This document shows positions 22,641-37,100 of a stretch of DNA of 64,000 nucleotides, piece by piece. The notes beneath the pieces are model-generated. The model ran no database searches and was not told where the DNA came from. It saw only the letters and a program-made list of their open reading frames with translations. The position numbers were made by a program, and so were the translations under genes. Every line of letters starts with the position of its first letter. Positions within the stretch are counted from its first letter, which is position 1. Source of the stretch: Cristatella mucedo (lineage: Eukaryota; Bryozoa; Phylactolaemata; Cristatellidae); assembly GCA_009760855.2 (NCBI GenBank), contig WPIO01000135.1:124001-188000 (forward strand). Direction: 5' to 3'.

Positions 22641-25062
22641 TATGGCGCAAGAACGTGCTCAGTGCTCACGTGCTGTGACTGCACACGGCGCAGGCGGTCT
22701 CGAAACTGCTTTGGAGTGATGAGTGCCACAACAGCCAAGAAGAAGTTGAAACTCACTTTGAGATGAAATAGAAATGGTTAGGCTATTAATGACTGCCTTA
22801 ATCTGACTTTTGAGGGAAGATCTCTGTAACGAGGACGCTACCAACCATTGTGAATTCAATTGGAGAACTGTGCAATTAAAAATTTGCTGGTTCTTATAAC
22901 GCATCATCGAGAATGAGGGATTGTTGTAAATTTAGTAACCATGTCGTTAGAACGCGAGCAGAAGGCGGCAGAACCTACAGTATTTAGGTAGAATTTTGTG
23001 CGGAATGCTTGATATTAAAACCTCCGTGGATGAATATTTGCAGTTCTTCCTTGCAGATCAACCGCATAACAATAACTAATACCAAAATTAGCCTTTTGAT
23101 AAGCTATTACTTCTCAAAATCAGGAAGGCTGGAAATCTTATCCACCGCCGCAATCAAATTTCACCAAAGCTTTTTAACCGGAGTCAGTATGGACGCAATT
23201 CACAAGTTCCACAGCCTGAGGTGCAGTCACTGTTTCGCCGGCCAGACCTTGATTTTCAAAGGCAGTCAATCATACTGAGGTGGTGAGGCGCGTCGGACTG
23301 CCAAGCTGCCTGATATGCTGTTTTTTAGCTTAGTTCAAAGGTTGAAGGCACACTGCCTCTTAACCTATGCCTTTCTCTATTGCTAGGTCAGTAATCAGCT
23401 AAGATGAGACCGACTGCCTCTATTAATCTAGAAACGGACAAGACCGAGCTCTCATGGTTGAGAGCGTCTTTGAAGCAACTAGAAAAGTTTGAACATATTA
23501 TTTGTGTTGCCTGAAAAAGCACTGAAAGTAGCCTTAAAAGACAAATTCACCTCGTTTGCTCAAAAACCGTTAGACTGTGAACAGTGGCAACATGCATAGA
23601 TTTATAAACTAGAAGCTTTTTTGCCTAGTTATGAAAATCAGCAGCGGTTTGGCTCGGGTTAATAAAACTGATTATGCACTGATTCTGGTTTATTCATCTT
23701 CGTCCTCGAAAGTCGTCACAAAGAAGCCAAAAAGAGAGCGAGGCATGGTGGCAGTCTGAGATGATTGGCTGTTGGCAGATTTGCAGATTGACAGAACGTT
23801 TGGCATCGTGCCACTATTGACCAAGTATCGAACAGCAACCGCAAGGTCACAGGCAAAGAGCCGCCAATAGTTCTACATACAAGCCAGTCTCATTTTCGGT
23901 ACGCGGAAATCTAAACGAATCGGAAATCTGTCTGTTTCTTCTGGCCCACCGAATATCTGCCTGTCTTGGTCCCATCCAGGTGGTATTGCTGCTTGCTTTC
24001 CCAGATATATTCTGCCCCGAAATTAGTGAGTATTTTAACAAGAAATTTCGTTGCAGCTGCAGGCGACACATGCTCTGATACATTCAAGATTGTAAGGAAA
24101 AGGAACTTCGTGAACGGTACGTAAGCTACTGCCGCCATGACATCCATAGATCTTAACGCGATGCACCGAGGTTGATTAAGTTTCACTGCAAAGGCCTGAT
24201 TACTAATCAGGGGCTAACTTGTTGTGGCTGCTTTCCGGAGTGTTCTCGTTTTCAGACTTAACTGGGGGTTTTTATGCAAGAATAGCGTAGTTGTTTTATT
24301 GAATACTCTGGGTACTCAGCTCGAGTGTGGCGATACGACACGTAGGGGCTATCAAAAGCGGAGATGCAGCCAATGAAAAAGGAAAAGAAGCACCGATGAG
24401 CAAAGCAGGTTCTCGTCATTGAAGTAAATTTTGGGCTTCTAAATTGCGCTGAATGTTGGTTTGAAAAAGAAATAGCAGTCTGCAAGCATAAAGAGCGGTA
24501 GCCTAGGTTTCAAGGCACGTGCGGGTACATGCATAAATTAGTACGCGCTCACGCCTTTCATGCATATACCTGCGAACACAAAACGTATGCATGCACAAAA
24601 CCACGATGTTCACACCCATTAGCCACTCAAGCAGACGCATATGCGTGTAACTGTGCGTACATATAAGTGCATATTACTTCTGTCTCTTTATGACTCAAAA
24701 AGTCCCAACGTCTCTGTGGGGCTAACCAGATCTTTCTACAGCGCACGGAGCCGAAGCTTGTGTGACTTTTTGAGGCCACACACAAAGTAGCCGCACGACT
24801 TCAGCTCGCATCTCACAGCAAGAGAATGCGGACACGGTAGCTGAGTTAGGAAGACATTCGAGAGCATGAGAAGAAGCGTGCAAGAAGCAGACCAGAGCGG
24901 TCGCAAAGCGATCTGCTAGCGCCTAGTCGATCGCCGGAGAGAAGACCTCGCTGGGTAAGAGTGACGGCAGCGCGAGCCGTAGTACGCGACCTCGAGGGCA
25001 GAAGATTATTAGTCTCGTTTACCGTGAGTGCGTTACAACGAAGGCATATTCTAGACCCACAG
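22641..25062. other. Upstream intron or 5' flank; possible extra exons unresolved
   Basis: One exon-like segment is 23057-23182: acceptor cttccttgcag, 42 codons in phase 0 (SYYFSKSGRLEILSTAA), donor gtcagt. It has the SG-x-L look of a cadherin D strand but does not fit the expected start of EC1. No other gene seen. Confidence 0.3.
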
Positions 25063-25251
25063 GGCAATTGCTGGCCTATACGAACGAATGCTTTGCTGTT
25101 TGTAGGGTTTCAGGTCGCCAATTACTCTAACATGTTCGCGCTCGTATTTACTAGTCCCCGTGATCTACCAGATATCTTACAAATTCGGGGAAACGTTTCT
25201 CAAATATTCATTGCCAACGCATTTAACCTGGACACGAGCAAAATGACGCAG
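25063..25251 (+). CDS. PCDH15-like: Cadherin exon 1: EC1, first part
   Basis: 63 codons in phase 0, ending at a strong donor (CAG|gtaagt). The sequence has hydrophobic strands ([14 protein letters not shown]), a QIFIA strand and a final LDTSK, the usual EC position for LDRE. An early Cys (codon 3) could pair with the Cys in exon 2, as PCDH15 EC1 is known to hold an internal disulfide. N-glycosylation sequons occur at NYS and NVS. The start is uncertain: the acceptor at 25062 is weak. Acceptors at 25113 (TTTCAG, phase 0) and 25105 have better pyrimidine tracts but would leave EC1 without its first strands. Confidence 0.6.
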
Positions 25252-28200
25252 GTAAGTTGTCGCTACTGCAGCCATTTCTATACGCCTGATTTGAGTTTCA
25301 AAAGCAGCGGTACAGAATGGCTCTCCGGGAGTGTCTCTGACTTCTCAAGTTGGAATGCTTTATCGCTCACAACTGCGCCAATCGTTACACGAGAATAAAG
25401 AAAAAAGTGCCCTCGAAGTCACTCAATGACTTTTCGAAGTCGCTCCGATAAATGTCTAACTTGGCTGCAACAGGGTTGCTCGAAGTTAATCGACGCAGCT
25501 CGTTACGGCATCGCATGAATCGCCAACGGATGAAATTATATTCATCAGGGGGAAAAGAGTGTCCGCTCTAATCGTATCCACAGAAAATCTTTAGACCACC
25601 TATGCTCAGCCGGTGAGCGCATGTGTTCTCTCTTATTCAAGAGCAATGAGCCTGCTATACGCAGTTTTCACGAGAGGCTAATGGAACGCTACCAATTAGA
25701 AACTGACTCGAGGAACCTCTAACCTATAATTAACCTCTGACCAAGAAACTAGACTCTGCATCGACGCGCTCGCTTATCTGAACAACCGCGGGAAAAGTCG
25801 TGAGAATGTCGGGACCATAGCTTGCGTAGCCTCTAGTAGGGCCTAGTAAATTATAGCCTGTCGCATTTCGTACGCAATAAAAATAGTAATAATGGTGCAT
25901 TTCTATAGCGCCGTCAGAGATCTGAATGACATTTTAGGCACTTTACGCGCTCTTTAAATAAAGTGTGGCCGATTTTTTAGTGGTAGCATGCTCAATACTC
26001 AGCAAGAATAAAGTGGTTAGGGGTGACATGCACAGGGTCAATGATGCAACTGTCGTTAGTGGCAGCATGCACAAGTGTCAGCACACATAAATAAACCAAG
26101 TACGAATCACATAAAGCCACTAAATGCTGTGATGAATAGGGGCCTTTAGCTTCTTTTTAAATATCGTCAAGACAGGGGATGCCGTGACGCCAATCGATAG
26201 TGAGTTCCATGCTTTGGGAGCGTGTGAGCTAAAGGCACGGTCTAAAAACGATTTGAGGTTCGTAGGAGGCGTAGCTGAACGATTAGATTCAGAAAGGCGG
26301 TGGTCCGATACTTTGCCTATGCATTCAAAATTTCTACTGCGATTTTATGCCGTTCTGTATGCTGTAGGATGCAAATGCAATGTATCTCCGTCTGTAACTA
26401 CACAAAGCCATAAAAAGTATGTGAGTGTTACGCAGGAGAGTTATGTATAACGTACTCACATCCTAAAGCGGCTTTCGGTACGCATTCGGTAGCCAACAGA
26501 TTTAATGTCACACAACACGAGAAAGTGGAGAGCATAGCAGAGTCAAGAGAGCAGTTGAAGCAGTGAGTAGCATGGACGCAGCAGCTCAGGAACCCTGAAA
26601 AGTGTGAGACATAGTCAGCAGCAGGAGAGTAGTGGTCGCTGTGCAAGAATTTTGGAAGCGAGTTCCACAGTCAAGAACCTGCAGAGCTAAAGCTTCTGTC
26701 ACCAACGGTCTTTAAGCGAAGGAATGAAGCAGCTAATTTATTGTCCAAACAGGACCTGAGGGCGCGAACAGGCTGAAAGTGATGCAGCAGTTCAGCTAGG
26801 AACAAAGAAGCCAAGCCGTGACCAACTTATGGGTCAGTGTGACAACTTTGCACTTTAACCGTTGATTAACCGGCAGCCATCCTAGCTCTTTTAGCAGATG
26901 AGACAGGTAGTCAAGGACTTGAAAACTAGCCTTGCAACCATATTCATAGTCATCTACAATGGCCTAGTTGTTTTTATTGGTAGACCAGACAAAAGGGAAT
27001 TACATTAATCAAGCCGAGACAGAATTAGGAAGCTAGTTGAATATTTTGCAAGCCACTGTGGAAGACAGCTCTAAATTTTAGACGGGCATCTGGCGTGATG
27101 GATAGCAGTAGAAGCAGTTTTCTGAAAGTCTAGAAAATTTGGCAGCTGTCCAAAACGATACTTACATTTCGAGCACGTGGTGATGGTCGCACAACAGCAT
27201 CAGCTGTTAGAAGAGCAAATCCTTGTAATCCAGCCACACGTTTAAGTTGTCCAATGAACAGCACTTTGCTTTCATCGTCATTGAGTTTCTAGAAGTTTTA
27301 CGATATCCAGGATTGAATGTCAGCAAGGCAAACATTCAGTTTATTAGTTGCTGCAGCAGATACCGACGGTTTGAAGGAAAAATACAGCTGAGTATCGTCA
27401 GCATAAAAGGGATATTCTATTCCATGGGCCTTAATCACTTTTTCCAGAGGTTGAGTAAAAATGGAGAACAGCAAGGGAAAGAGGACGGACCCTTGAGGGA
27501 CTCAACAGGTGACCCGTATCGTGTGTGAGACCTGACCCCTATACGACACGGATTATACGCAATCAGACAAATACGATTTAAACCACGCCAGTGGTTTGTC
27601 TTGCTGACTGATCGTTCTTCTCAATTGTTCAAGTAGGACATCGTGATCAATGGTGTCGAAAGCAGCTAATAGATCTGGTAGAGCTATGGCAGTGACATTC
27701 ATCGTCGCCACATAGAATGTCATTGTTAACACGGAAGAGAGCAGTTTCAGTGGGGTGGAATCTGGAACCCCGATTTAAATGTTTCTGAAATTTCATTATT
27801 TTCAATATTTGAAACCAGCTGCTCAGCGACAATTTCTTCAAGAGTACTTGACAAAGGAGAGGCTTTGCTGACTGAGTGTATACCCAAATAGACGACGCGG
27901 AAAGGTAGAACGTCATTCGGGTATGTCTGACTGCTTTAAGCACCGTCTAATTGGGTGTCCGACCTATGAAACTCATAAAAAGGGCGGAGTTACAAGGAAT
28001 CAAGAAATTATTCTCGCATTTATTACGAAAGTTACGATTCAGATGAATGTCAGTTGGATAGGGTTTACTAGTGAGCCCTGAAACTGTATAAATACATATT
28101 GCAGTCCGAAAGCATGCTGTCGACCGAATGCGTGTGCGCACACGTCCACCGCACCTAAGTTCTCATTACGTTCGTATTTCCTCCAGAAATCAATAAGTAC

Positions 28201-31200
28201 GAGTGAAGCAGATATTGAGAAGAGCCGGCAATATCGGACTTCACCTACACAATACATAACGTACTTATAGCGCGACGGGTGCAATCTGCACACGTTCAGA
28301 TGATACCAGTCCTTCTGACGTTAACCCAGCAACCCCAGCCGGCTCTGTGAAAACCCTTTAAACCTGTTCACCGTGTGAATATTTATCTTTCAGAATTATC
28401 GTTATCTACTGCCTTCAATAAACTCTAAAATGTCTGCAAACTGTCAATTACAGAATATAGAGTGCGTTCTAGTGGGTTACGCGGTAAAACTGAGCTCACA
28501 GAAAGTTTCTTTGAAATCTGCGTGCGACTATAACTTTTCTAATTGAATTTGTGTTAGGGAAGAAACCTATTTCTGACATTCAAAAGCTTTAGGAATTGTT
28601 AGCTTGCGTTATGTCTCATGTCTCAAACTGAGGCAGCCGAATAACATTACCTAGTGCATAACTTGAACTGCTTAGCTTGTAGCACTAGGTCGTAGCGGAT
28701 CTCGACAAAATTGCATGTGACATTTAACTCTACGCTTTAATTTTGAATGGAGAGTTAATTAAAGTGGTGAGAAACCTTGATAGACTTTTTCAGGTACTTT
28801 GCGAAGTGCAGCTTAATCTGATAATTCTGGACAAACTGCAGGCGCCAGTGCAACACAAAGTTGCCTGCCCTTGCTAGCAAGAATCTAAATCGCTTACTCG
28901 TGCCTCGCTGCGAGCAATCGATTTAGTGCGATTAACCATTTAGACTCTCTGCTCTTGTGTGGTAGAAGGTTTGGTTTCTGGAGAGCTGAAAACTGCGTCC
29001 CGAAAGACAAAGTCAACCACCCAGCAACTACCCGCGTTTATTTTTTCATTCATATTTTTAATTAAATTAATGCCTTCCAGAGTAATTCAAAAAGATATCC
29101 AAAACTTTTAATGAAAGACATTTTGATTGTATCTGTGCACCTGCATCTATCTAAGGACAGCCAGGTCCATTTCAAACGAAAAACGTCCCAGTGATCTATT
29201 GACTGGGACACGAAGTCTGTCTCCTCCAATGACCTGAATTTGCATCATTTTAGCAGTTCCGTTTTTCAGATAAAATGAATAGCTTTAATTAACAGGCAAT
29301 CCAAAGTGCACCGGAAGCACTTGGAGCATGAAGGAAGGTGTAGGGTTCCATATTTAGCTGTCCAACTATTCAGAAAAACCCTTCACCACCTGCTATTATG
29401 GTCCTCGGCATTAGTTTTGCTCTCAGCCCAGAGTGAATGCTTGTTTACTCGTTTCTGCTTCAAGGCGTTAATAATGGAGTAATGAGTACAATATCAAACG
29501 GTCAATAATAGAAATTCCTGTTTACTGTAAATTAATTCGGTTTAAGGTATTTTAGAAATATAATCAAGACTTGTCGTATTACTTAGTACTATTAGTCTAC
29601 GTGAAGATAGTTTTGAGCTGCTTTCAGCCATCGATAAGTAAGTGAGAGACAATAGGCAGATTATTGGTACACCTTTGATTCTTTCTCTGCTGGCCATAAT
29701 AATGTTTTTCTGATTTTCCATAATCACCAAAATCGTGTATTAGCAAAGACATTAGCCTGATCCTTAGTGAATATAGCTATCTGATACAGTTCCCCACTGC
29801 GTGGCACAAAGAAATTCATGCATGCTATGGTCATCGATATTGGTGAAGCTAAATTAAAACCAAGTGTTTTTCTTTGACAGGGTCAAACAGTGATTACATT
29901 CAACTACACTTTGGTTTGCCTAAGTACCACGGTTGCTCCATCAGCATTGATATACTCTGTGAGTCGACTCCAGGCGATGATGCACTTGTTTCTTTTGAAG
30001 CTCTCTACGGTTGGTTCGTTCGCAAATGGTCGTAACGGTTGCTTACGTTTTTGTTTGAATAGTTCTACCTTATAGATATATGGGCGTCTCGTAATAAGGA
30101 ACAATAAATTTAAATATTAGGGAAATATAGGAGCAACAACAAGAAGATGAGTAACTGTACTATATGTTTTCTTCCCTGGTATACCATAAAGTGACGGCCT
30201 TTAATTCCCACACTCGAAGATCAGTCTCTCGGCCCCAGAGAAACAATTATCCGAGGGAAAATAAATTAAAACTATATTTAGTTGCAAAATAATAAAAAAT
30301 TTGAAAGAAACCAAGTATGAACATGAATTCACTGAGTTAAGATGGTTCTCTACAAATATTAAACGGCGATGTTACCCTCCCCCAGCTGCATCGTATGAGG
30401 TTTACTGAGTAGACCAACTGGAGTTTAACCTGATTCGAACACGAACCGAGGTACACCGTGGCATTCACATTTCGGTGCCTGGAAAAGAAAAACCACAATA
30501 AATTATATTCGGAGTTTTGTATCTCGAAGCTTATAGCAACTAAGTCAAACAATGTTTGGCATGACGTGACTTTAATGAGCGATCCTGAACACTTCTGGTA
30601 TATCTTATTTATGTGCCAAAGTTGTATAAGGCTGCATTTTAGCTGTCGCAAACAGCCGAGCTATTCCAAGGACCGTCCATTTGATGTAAAACATGGCTAC
30701 TAGCTGTGAATTCCTAAAAGTGGCTGGACCACATTGTATTTCAAAAATGGAGTACTCTAACAAATTTACTGCAGCCAGGAAGAACTCCTACAAAAGTAAG
30801 ATATAGATTACACCCCTTTTTGTCAGCTCAAGGTTTTTTTGTACGCTTAAGTTCTCTCATTTTCTACTCATCTCGTTTATTCTTAACATGGATCGCGAGA
30901 ATTTCATGACTATTTCAAAAGTCAATGCAAAATACAATGGACAATGTTCAAAAAAGCTAGATCAGGAACACACAGTCCGTCCACTAGGTAAACGGTAAAC
31001 ATATACTAAGGCATTTTAATACTGGATGATCGTGAAATTGTGAATACGAAGTTCACAGAAACTTACTGCCATTAGCTAAGAGACCGTAAACATTAGAAGA
31101 TACGTTAGGAATTATGAGCAGTGCATTTTCTATTAGAAAAGCCAATGCATGCAACAAGCCAGATAAAGACTGGTTGGAAAGCCACAATCCTGAAATCCTT

Positions 31201-34145
31201 ACGAAAAAATACTAGGCATCTAAATGGCATCAATAGCACCAACTGATGAGTATTTCAAAGTTAGTTAACATGAGTAGCTCTTATTTTCATACTATTTATT
31301 ACGAGCTCAAAAACTACTAAATTAAAAGTCATGAACGATTGTGACTGCATTAGAAAATTAAAATGGAATTTTAAGACTTCGGTATGTGTGCTCAGCCAAG
31401 GTTTATATGGAAGACCAAGCTCATTAGCAATAAGCGGCACTTTCTGAGGAAGCACGAAAAAGCACTAAAAGACCTTTATCAGTGACAACGAATTGATAGC
31501 CTGCTACAACAAACACAACTACTACCTTTGCCTAAAGGCGCTCGTTAAAATACATTTACAGTTGAGAACTTTTGAGCAACCATATCTTTAGTGACGCACT
31601 TTCGTGAAAAAAAGATGATACATATACGTTTTACGGTCCATATAGAAGAAATATAGACATATATATATATATCCCATATAGAGAAAAACCGTTGCTAAAT
31701 CATTGCTTAGACAGCACTGGAGTACCGGAAAATCATAAATAATATAATCTGAGTTGATTAACGACTATCGCATACTACAAGCGTTGCTCGGCCGGCTTTT
31801 TAAGTAATCCTCTAACGAGTTCAATCTTAAATATCCAAACAGCCGAATCGCATTGGCCAGCCAGTCTTCCCTAGAGGGATATCTAGAGGTCAACCAAGAT
31901 GGTGGAGGCACGGTCAGGCAGCCTGCTTAGTCTCCTTTCTAGCCAAGTCCTAGTGGTAGTTGGAGACCGGTCTTACAAAACTAATTCAACTATTGTCAAG
32001 GTATAATAATATTGACTTAATAGTTAATATTTTGTCAGAGTTCAGTTAAAGTATTGGCTACATTAAGTACAGACATCCATATTGACGGAACTGGCTTTGC
32101 ATTGCTGAATGATTGGCTAAACAGACACACCTTCGTGTGAGTCGTCATCTGAAGCTTGCGCCAGGATTTTCCACAAAGTGATGTTAGAGGCAGCAAGACA
32201 CTCACTGCTTTCTTCAAGTTTGGAAGCCAGAATGTCAGCAGACATATTCGTGGTCTGGAGGCCTCAAGATTCTTTTTCTTCCGTGAGCATCAAAATTGAA
32301 GGGCTTTAACCAGCTAATTAATCACTTAACGAGGTTGCATAAAGTCAGCGCATATTTTGCCAGCGATTGATCGGCTGGTCACTGGACAAATAATGCTGCA
32401 GAGACACACTGGCGCTCAGAGCCAATGGTCTTCGCGCGCCCGATGCAATCCAGGTAGCCTTAATTATCCTTGGCAACTATGCCACTCTCACCCTGACACT
32501 GTTCCTATACAGGATACAGTAGCCTGTAGATATGCGTGCGGTAGCTAGTACAGAACAAGTGCAGTGATTTGTTTCCGTTTAGCAACTATATTTTTTTAAA
32601 TATTACATGCGTCTATCTTACTGGATTTTCTATCAAATTTCCACAGACAAGAGATGTTGCTTATTTCACAACTTTAGATACGAAAGTTTGCGCCATGCTA
32701 GTCTAAGTAAGACTATGTACTACAAATTAGAGCGCTTTGGTGTGGTTACACCACTCTAAGCCACTAGTAAAGATTTGAAAACCAGTAGTTTAGTATGCAA
32801 ACAAAAGGTTACTTTCTGTGCTGAGGCATGTTAAACAGTGCGCGGCTGGTAGGTGCATTACCATGGACAAAAGAGTTAGCGATAAGCCTTAACACAATTT
32901 CCAACGGAGCTTCAAATCGTAACGATAGGATATCCTAAAATATAGTTGACTCAATTTGAGTTTGATATTGTAATTTTTCTGACGAAGGACTTTCCCATTC
33001 TCTCAGAATGTCACTCAGATGAAGATGAACTTATGAGGCCTAGAAATTCACGATAACTGCGCTCGTCGTCTTAATTCAGCATTGGCTGAATAAACTTAAT
33101 GTACTATAGTGCGTCATCTTGGGAGTGAGCTTTGAAGCTAGCTCAAGACAAACCGCATTAATTGACAACTGGCAATGTGAAGGCTGGAGGGTATAACCCA
33201 TGGAGAACCGTCGTGAGCAATAGCACTTGGACTGTATTGAACATGGAAAGAGAGAGAAATTTTAAGCTCCCAGTCGTCAAGGGGTAACATCGGTCTACGG
33301 CTCTACCAGAGAAACGAAGTAGGCATTCTAAGAGCAGCAACCACATCCCATAGTCAACCATGATAACAGTGGCTTGCTGATCAGCTCACAAAATGAGCAG
33401 CGTTTTCCTTGGTTTGAACTGGTCTGGTCTAGAGGTTAAGGTGCTCGCTCCGACCAAGCTCTGACTGAGGTCGTGGGCTCGAGCCCCGAGGCATCTGTGA
33501 AGCGCCTGAATAGAGATTAAGCTCTTTTGGGGTGCTATATAAATTAATTATATTTGAACACACACGAACGCACGCGCGCGCACGCACACACACACACACA
33601 CATATATATATATTTATTTATTTATTTAGCCGAGTTTCTTTGAACATTAAATTTTGACTTTTTGATTCTGTTAAAAGAGCTAAAAATGCTAACTTTACAT
33701 GTATTAAGTCATAAAATCCGTCGCAATTTAGGCCAGTAAGCACCTTGACAATGATTCTATCAATTGAGCCAACAATCAAACTTGCAGAAAATTAGTTGGT
33801 GGTAAACAAGATAGCATTTCTATTATAAATCTTTGGGAATTTAAGCAATTTTGAAGCTGCTGATTTGAGTATTTTGTAAAGAAAATGCATCCAATATTTC
33901 TTTAAAGAGGTGAGCTTTAATTAGCATAAGATAAAGAAGATGCGATAGGCACGAAATTGCATCTCCATAGTTATATTACTTCAGACGGGACTTGTATAGA
34001 GAACTGCACGTTGTGATTCCTGTCATTATATATCGCCTGAACTGCATTATTTAAATCACCGAAGTCCCGAAAGACGAATTGAAAAAATAGCAGTATGATA
34101 TTTGCGTATGCCTCAAATGATTCTGTAGTTAAATTAAAGAGAATA

Positions 34146-34188
<43 letters not shown>

Positions 34189-37100
34189 TCCCAGTTTCTT
34201 ATCTTGTTGAAGAATCAGGTAAATTGATAGATACTTTCCATCGACCTTAAGTTGTCGTAAGCTGAATTTAATAATATGCCCACTATTTTCTCATCCCGGG
34301 GCTAATATTTTTTGGTCCTTATTTTCATGCCAATTTGGTATTTTTAAACAATAAATTCTGTAGTTATATTAATAATCGATGCAATATTGCTAAAGTGACT
34401 CACGATAACACATTTAGAAGAAACCATCTTGCGGACTATAGGCTCAAAGACTAGCGAGATTGTACAACTGGTATTGGAATACATCATCGCTGTGTAACCA
34501 TATCTCGGTGGATTTACAAAGGTCCTCCATATCATTAATGGCCATTAGGAAACAAAATATAGCACCAAGCACTAAAAAGAGTCTGGTTCACTTGGCCAGA
34601 GTCAAGAGAACCGTGAGTTGCGGATTTTCGTTTTATCTTCCCACGGTATCCAATTCAACCGGTATCACGTGTTCTACGCATTGTTCAGGTAACCAATGAA
34701 CGAAAGAAATCGTATTAGAATTTTATAACACTAGCAGCGCAGACTTACAGCAAGTTTGTGGTCCCCTCGAGTAAGCAAAGCAATTATCTAGCACACATTT
34801 TCAGAAAGTGCGCTAAGGCATAGTATTTGATCATGACCTCTATAAAAGTATTTTTTCGTTACAGTTTGTTGTGGAAGTAATAAATGACGACATTGCTTAT
34901 CCGTATTTTATTGGACCAACTCCTTTCTTCATTACGCTTAATGAGGTGAGTGGGTCACGTGCACTTGTACAGCTTTTGCTGATGATTTTGATTGTGCTCT
35001 GTATCAGTAGTAGTGCAATAGCATGGTCTTCTAAAAATTGCTTCGGTGGTCGTAGCTGCATCTCTGCAATCAGGTGCGAAGCTGCAGACTACTGCCACTG
35101 CCCCCCATATTTTTTACGTCTAGTCGCCTTTTCGGTTCTAATTATACTTATTCTTAAGTAACGCTGTGATTACTTTTATGAGTCAAATTAGAAAAGAGTG
35201 AGTTTTTTCATGTTCACTTCCATAGTTGCATTTCACAAAAACTGTCACCTCGTGACAAAATGTTTTGGAAACCGTTTAGCGAGCCCTCTGCAAAGAATGC
35301 AAGAGGGCCTTTCTCACTCTTTCCTGGATGTTGACCTTTACTGATGCAAAATCCAATCACTAGAAGAGCGATTAGTGCATACCTTAGTCTGCCACACGTA
35401 CACCTAAAAAAGGAAGTTAAAAATCCATCTGTTTCGCATGGAATGTTCTCTAGCCGTTTGAATCGTCTTTCGTGTGCGTCTAACTTATGAAACTGGGCAT
35501 TCTATCACTAACCACTGGACGCTTTTCCAGAGCATACAAAGTGCATCGAAAAAGAATCAGATCTTTTCAGTGGTAAAAACATTTATTGCGATTATCGCCA
35601 TGAATTTATGTCCTGAGACCGGATGAGCAGTTGCATTGCGTGGTGAACACTGGACAAGGAAGCGTTCGAAGCCGGTGATAGAGGTGTAGCCATACTTAAG
35701 CCAACGAGGAAAATTAAGCCAGCGAGGAAAGGTTCCAGTCTTACCAACGTCACCAATCAAACGAAGGCTGGAAAGCTTCCCCTCTCCGAAAGGCCCCAGA
35801 TGGTCGTTCCAGGTGAAGATGGCGGTCAGAAGCGTGGAACCAGCTGCTTTTGTGAGTTGAGTGGTTTAAACTCTTTAGACGCAGAGCGTGGCATTACGTC
35901 TGCCACAGCCAGCCTTTCATTGCCGTAGGCCTACCTCAGCTGAGAGTGCGAAACCCGTTAAACTCAATGGGTTACAGCTAGGAAGTCCCCCTCCCCCCAC
36001 CCTGTCACCCGTGGGGAGGTGCAGCGGCCTGCTGGGCCCCTGCTCTTTTCCAGCGGAGGCGCACTTCTTCTCCCGAGCTCGGCGATTTATAGCGGCTTCT
36101 CTGATGAGTGGAGCTGGGCCTGACGTCTGCAGTCTGTTCTGACTTCCGTCGCGGACGCAAGGGGGCACCTGCTTGAGGTGAAAAACGAGGGCGCAGACGC
36201 ACAAATTCTGCAAAGAACCTAAGGAAGAAGCAGCGCTAAATCCCGGAGTGGTTTGCAAGCACAAACGGCTCGCTTTCGGCAGCCGCAGCCGCCCTAGCGA
36301 ACCCGGCCACGGACCTACGGACGGAGAATCGAAGGTGCTGATGAGTGGTGAAACTTCAGGGACTGGCGGGAGCAAAGATCGCAAGGGGGCGCCGCTGCCA
36401 CTGCGAGACGGCAAGTTCAGCCGCTGTCTACCATCCTAGGAGTGTAAGGCTTCGCAATGAGCGAAGGGAACGCCCTCAATCAGATGCTGAGAAGAAGTGC
36501 CGAGCTGATTTGAGCCAGCAGTTAAGGGGCTCGCCCCGGACAAGGTCTGGCAGAGGTCGTGGGCTCGAGCCCCGAGGCATATGTGAAGCGCCTAAATAGA
36601 GATTAAGTTCTTTTGGGCGCTATACAAATGAATTTTATTTATTTATTTATTTATTTAAGTGTAGCAGAATTCACGGGTGCTAGCCTACTCTCACTTGTGC
36701 CCCCTACTATCTATGTCCGTTCTCGGTCGCAACGCGGAGCCCTCCGGAAACAGCGGTTCACGTGGTGATCGACCGGGTAGAAAACACTTTATATAATACA
36801 CATGCATGCGCTGCATAAGTGGGGAATCAAAAAAGTCTACAGGGGTAGGTCCTATACAAGGTAAACTACAGAGGCGCGATATGACGCCACAAGCACAAAC
36901 AAACGTGTTAGTTCTCAGTAGGTTTCCACAGTCACACCGTCGCTGGACGCTGTCCCACCAGTACAAGCGTACGCCATCCAAGACCTGGCTAGCTGATTGC
37001 TCTTGGAGAGACGAAGCGGACGTCCACAACCATCGAGAACTTCTGCCGAAAGAGGCCAACTCACGGGGGGGGTCACGAACACGCTACACAGGGAACGCGG

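Noticed and set aside
23911-24186. Minus-strand frame reading VSEHVSPAAATKFLVKI, cadherin-like at first sight
   Set aside because: It lies on the opposite strand, lacks linker or LDRE motifs and has no matching neighbours.
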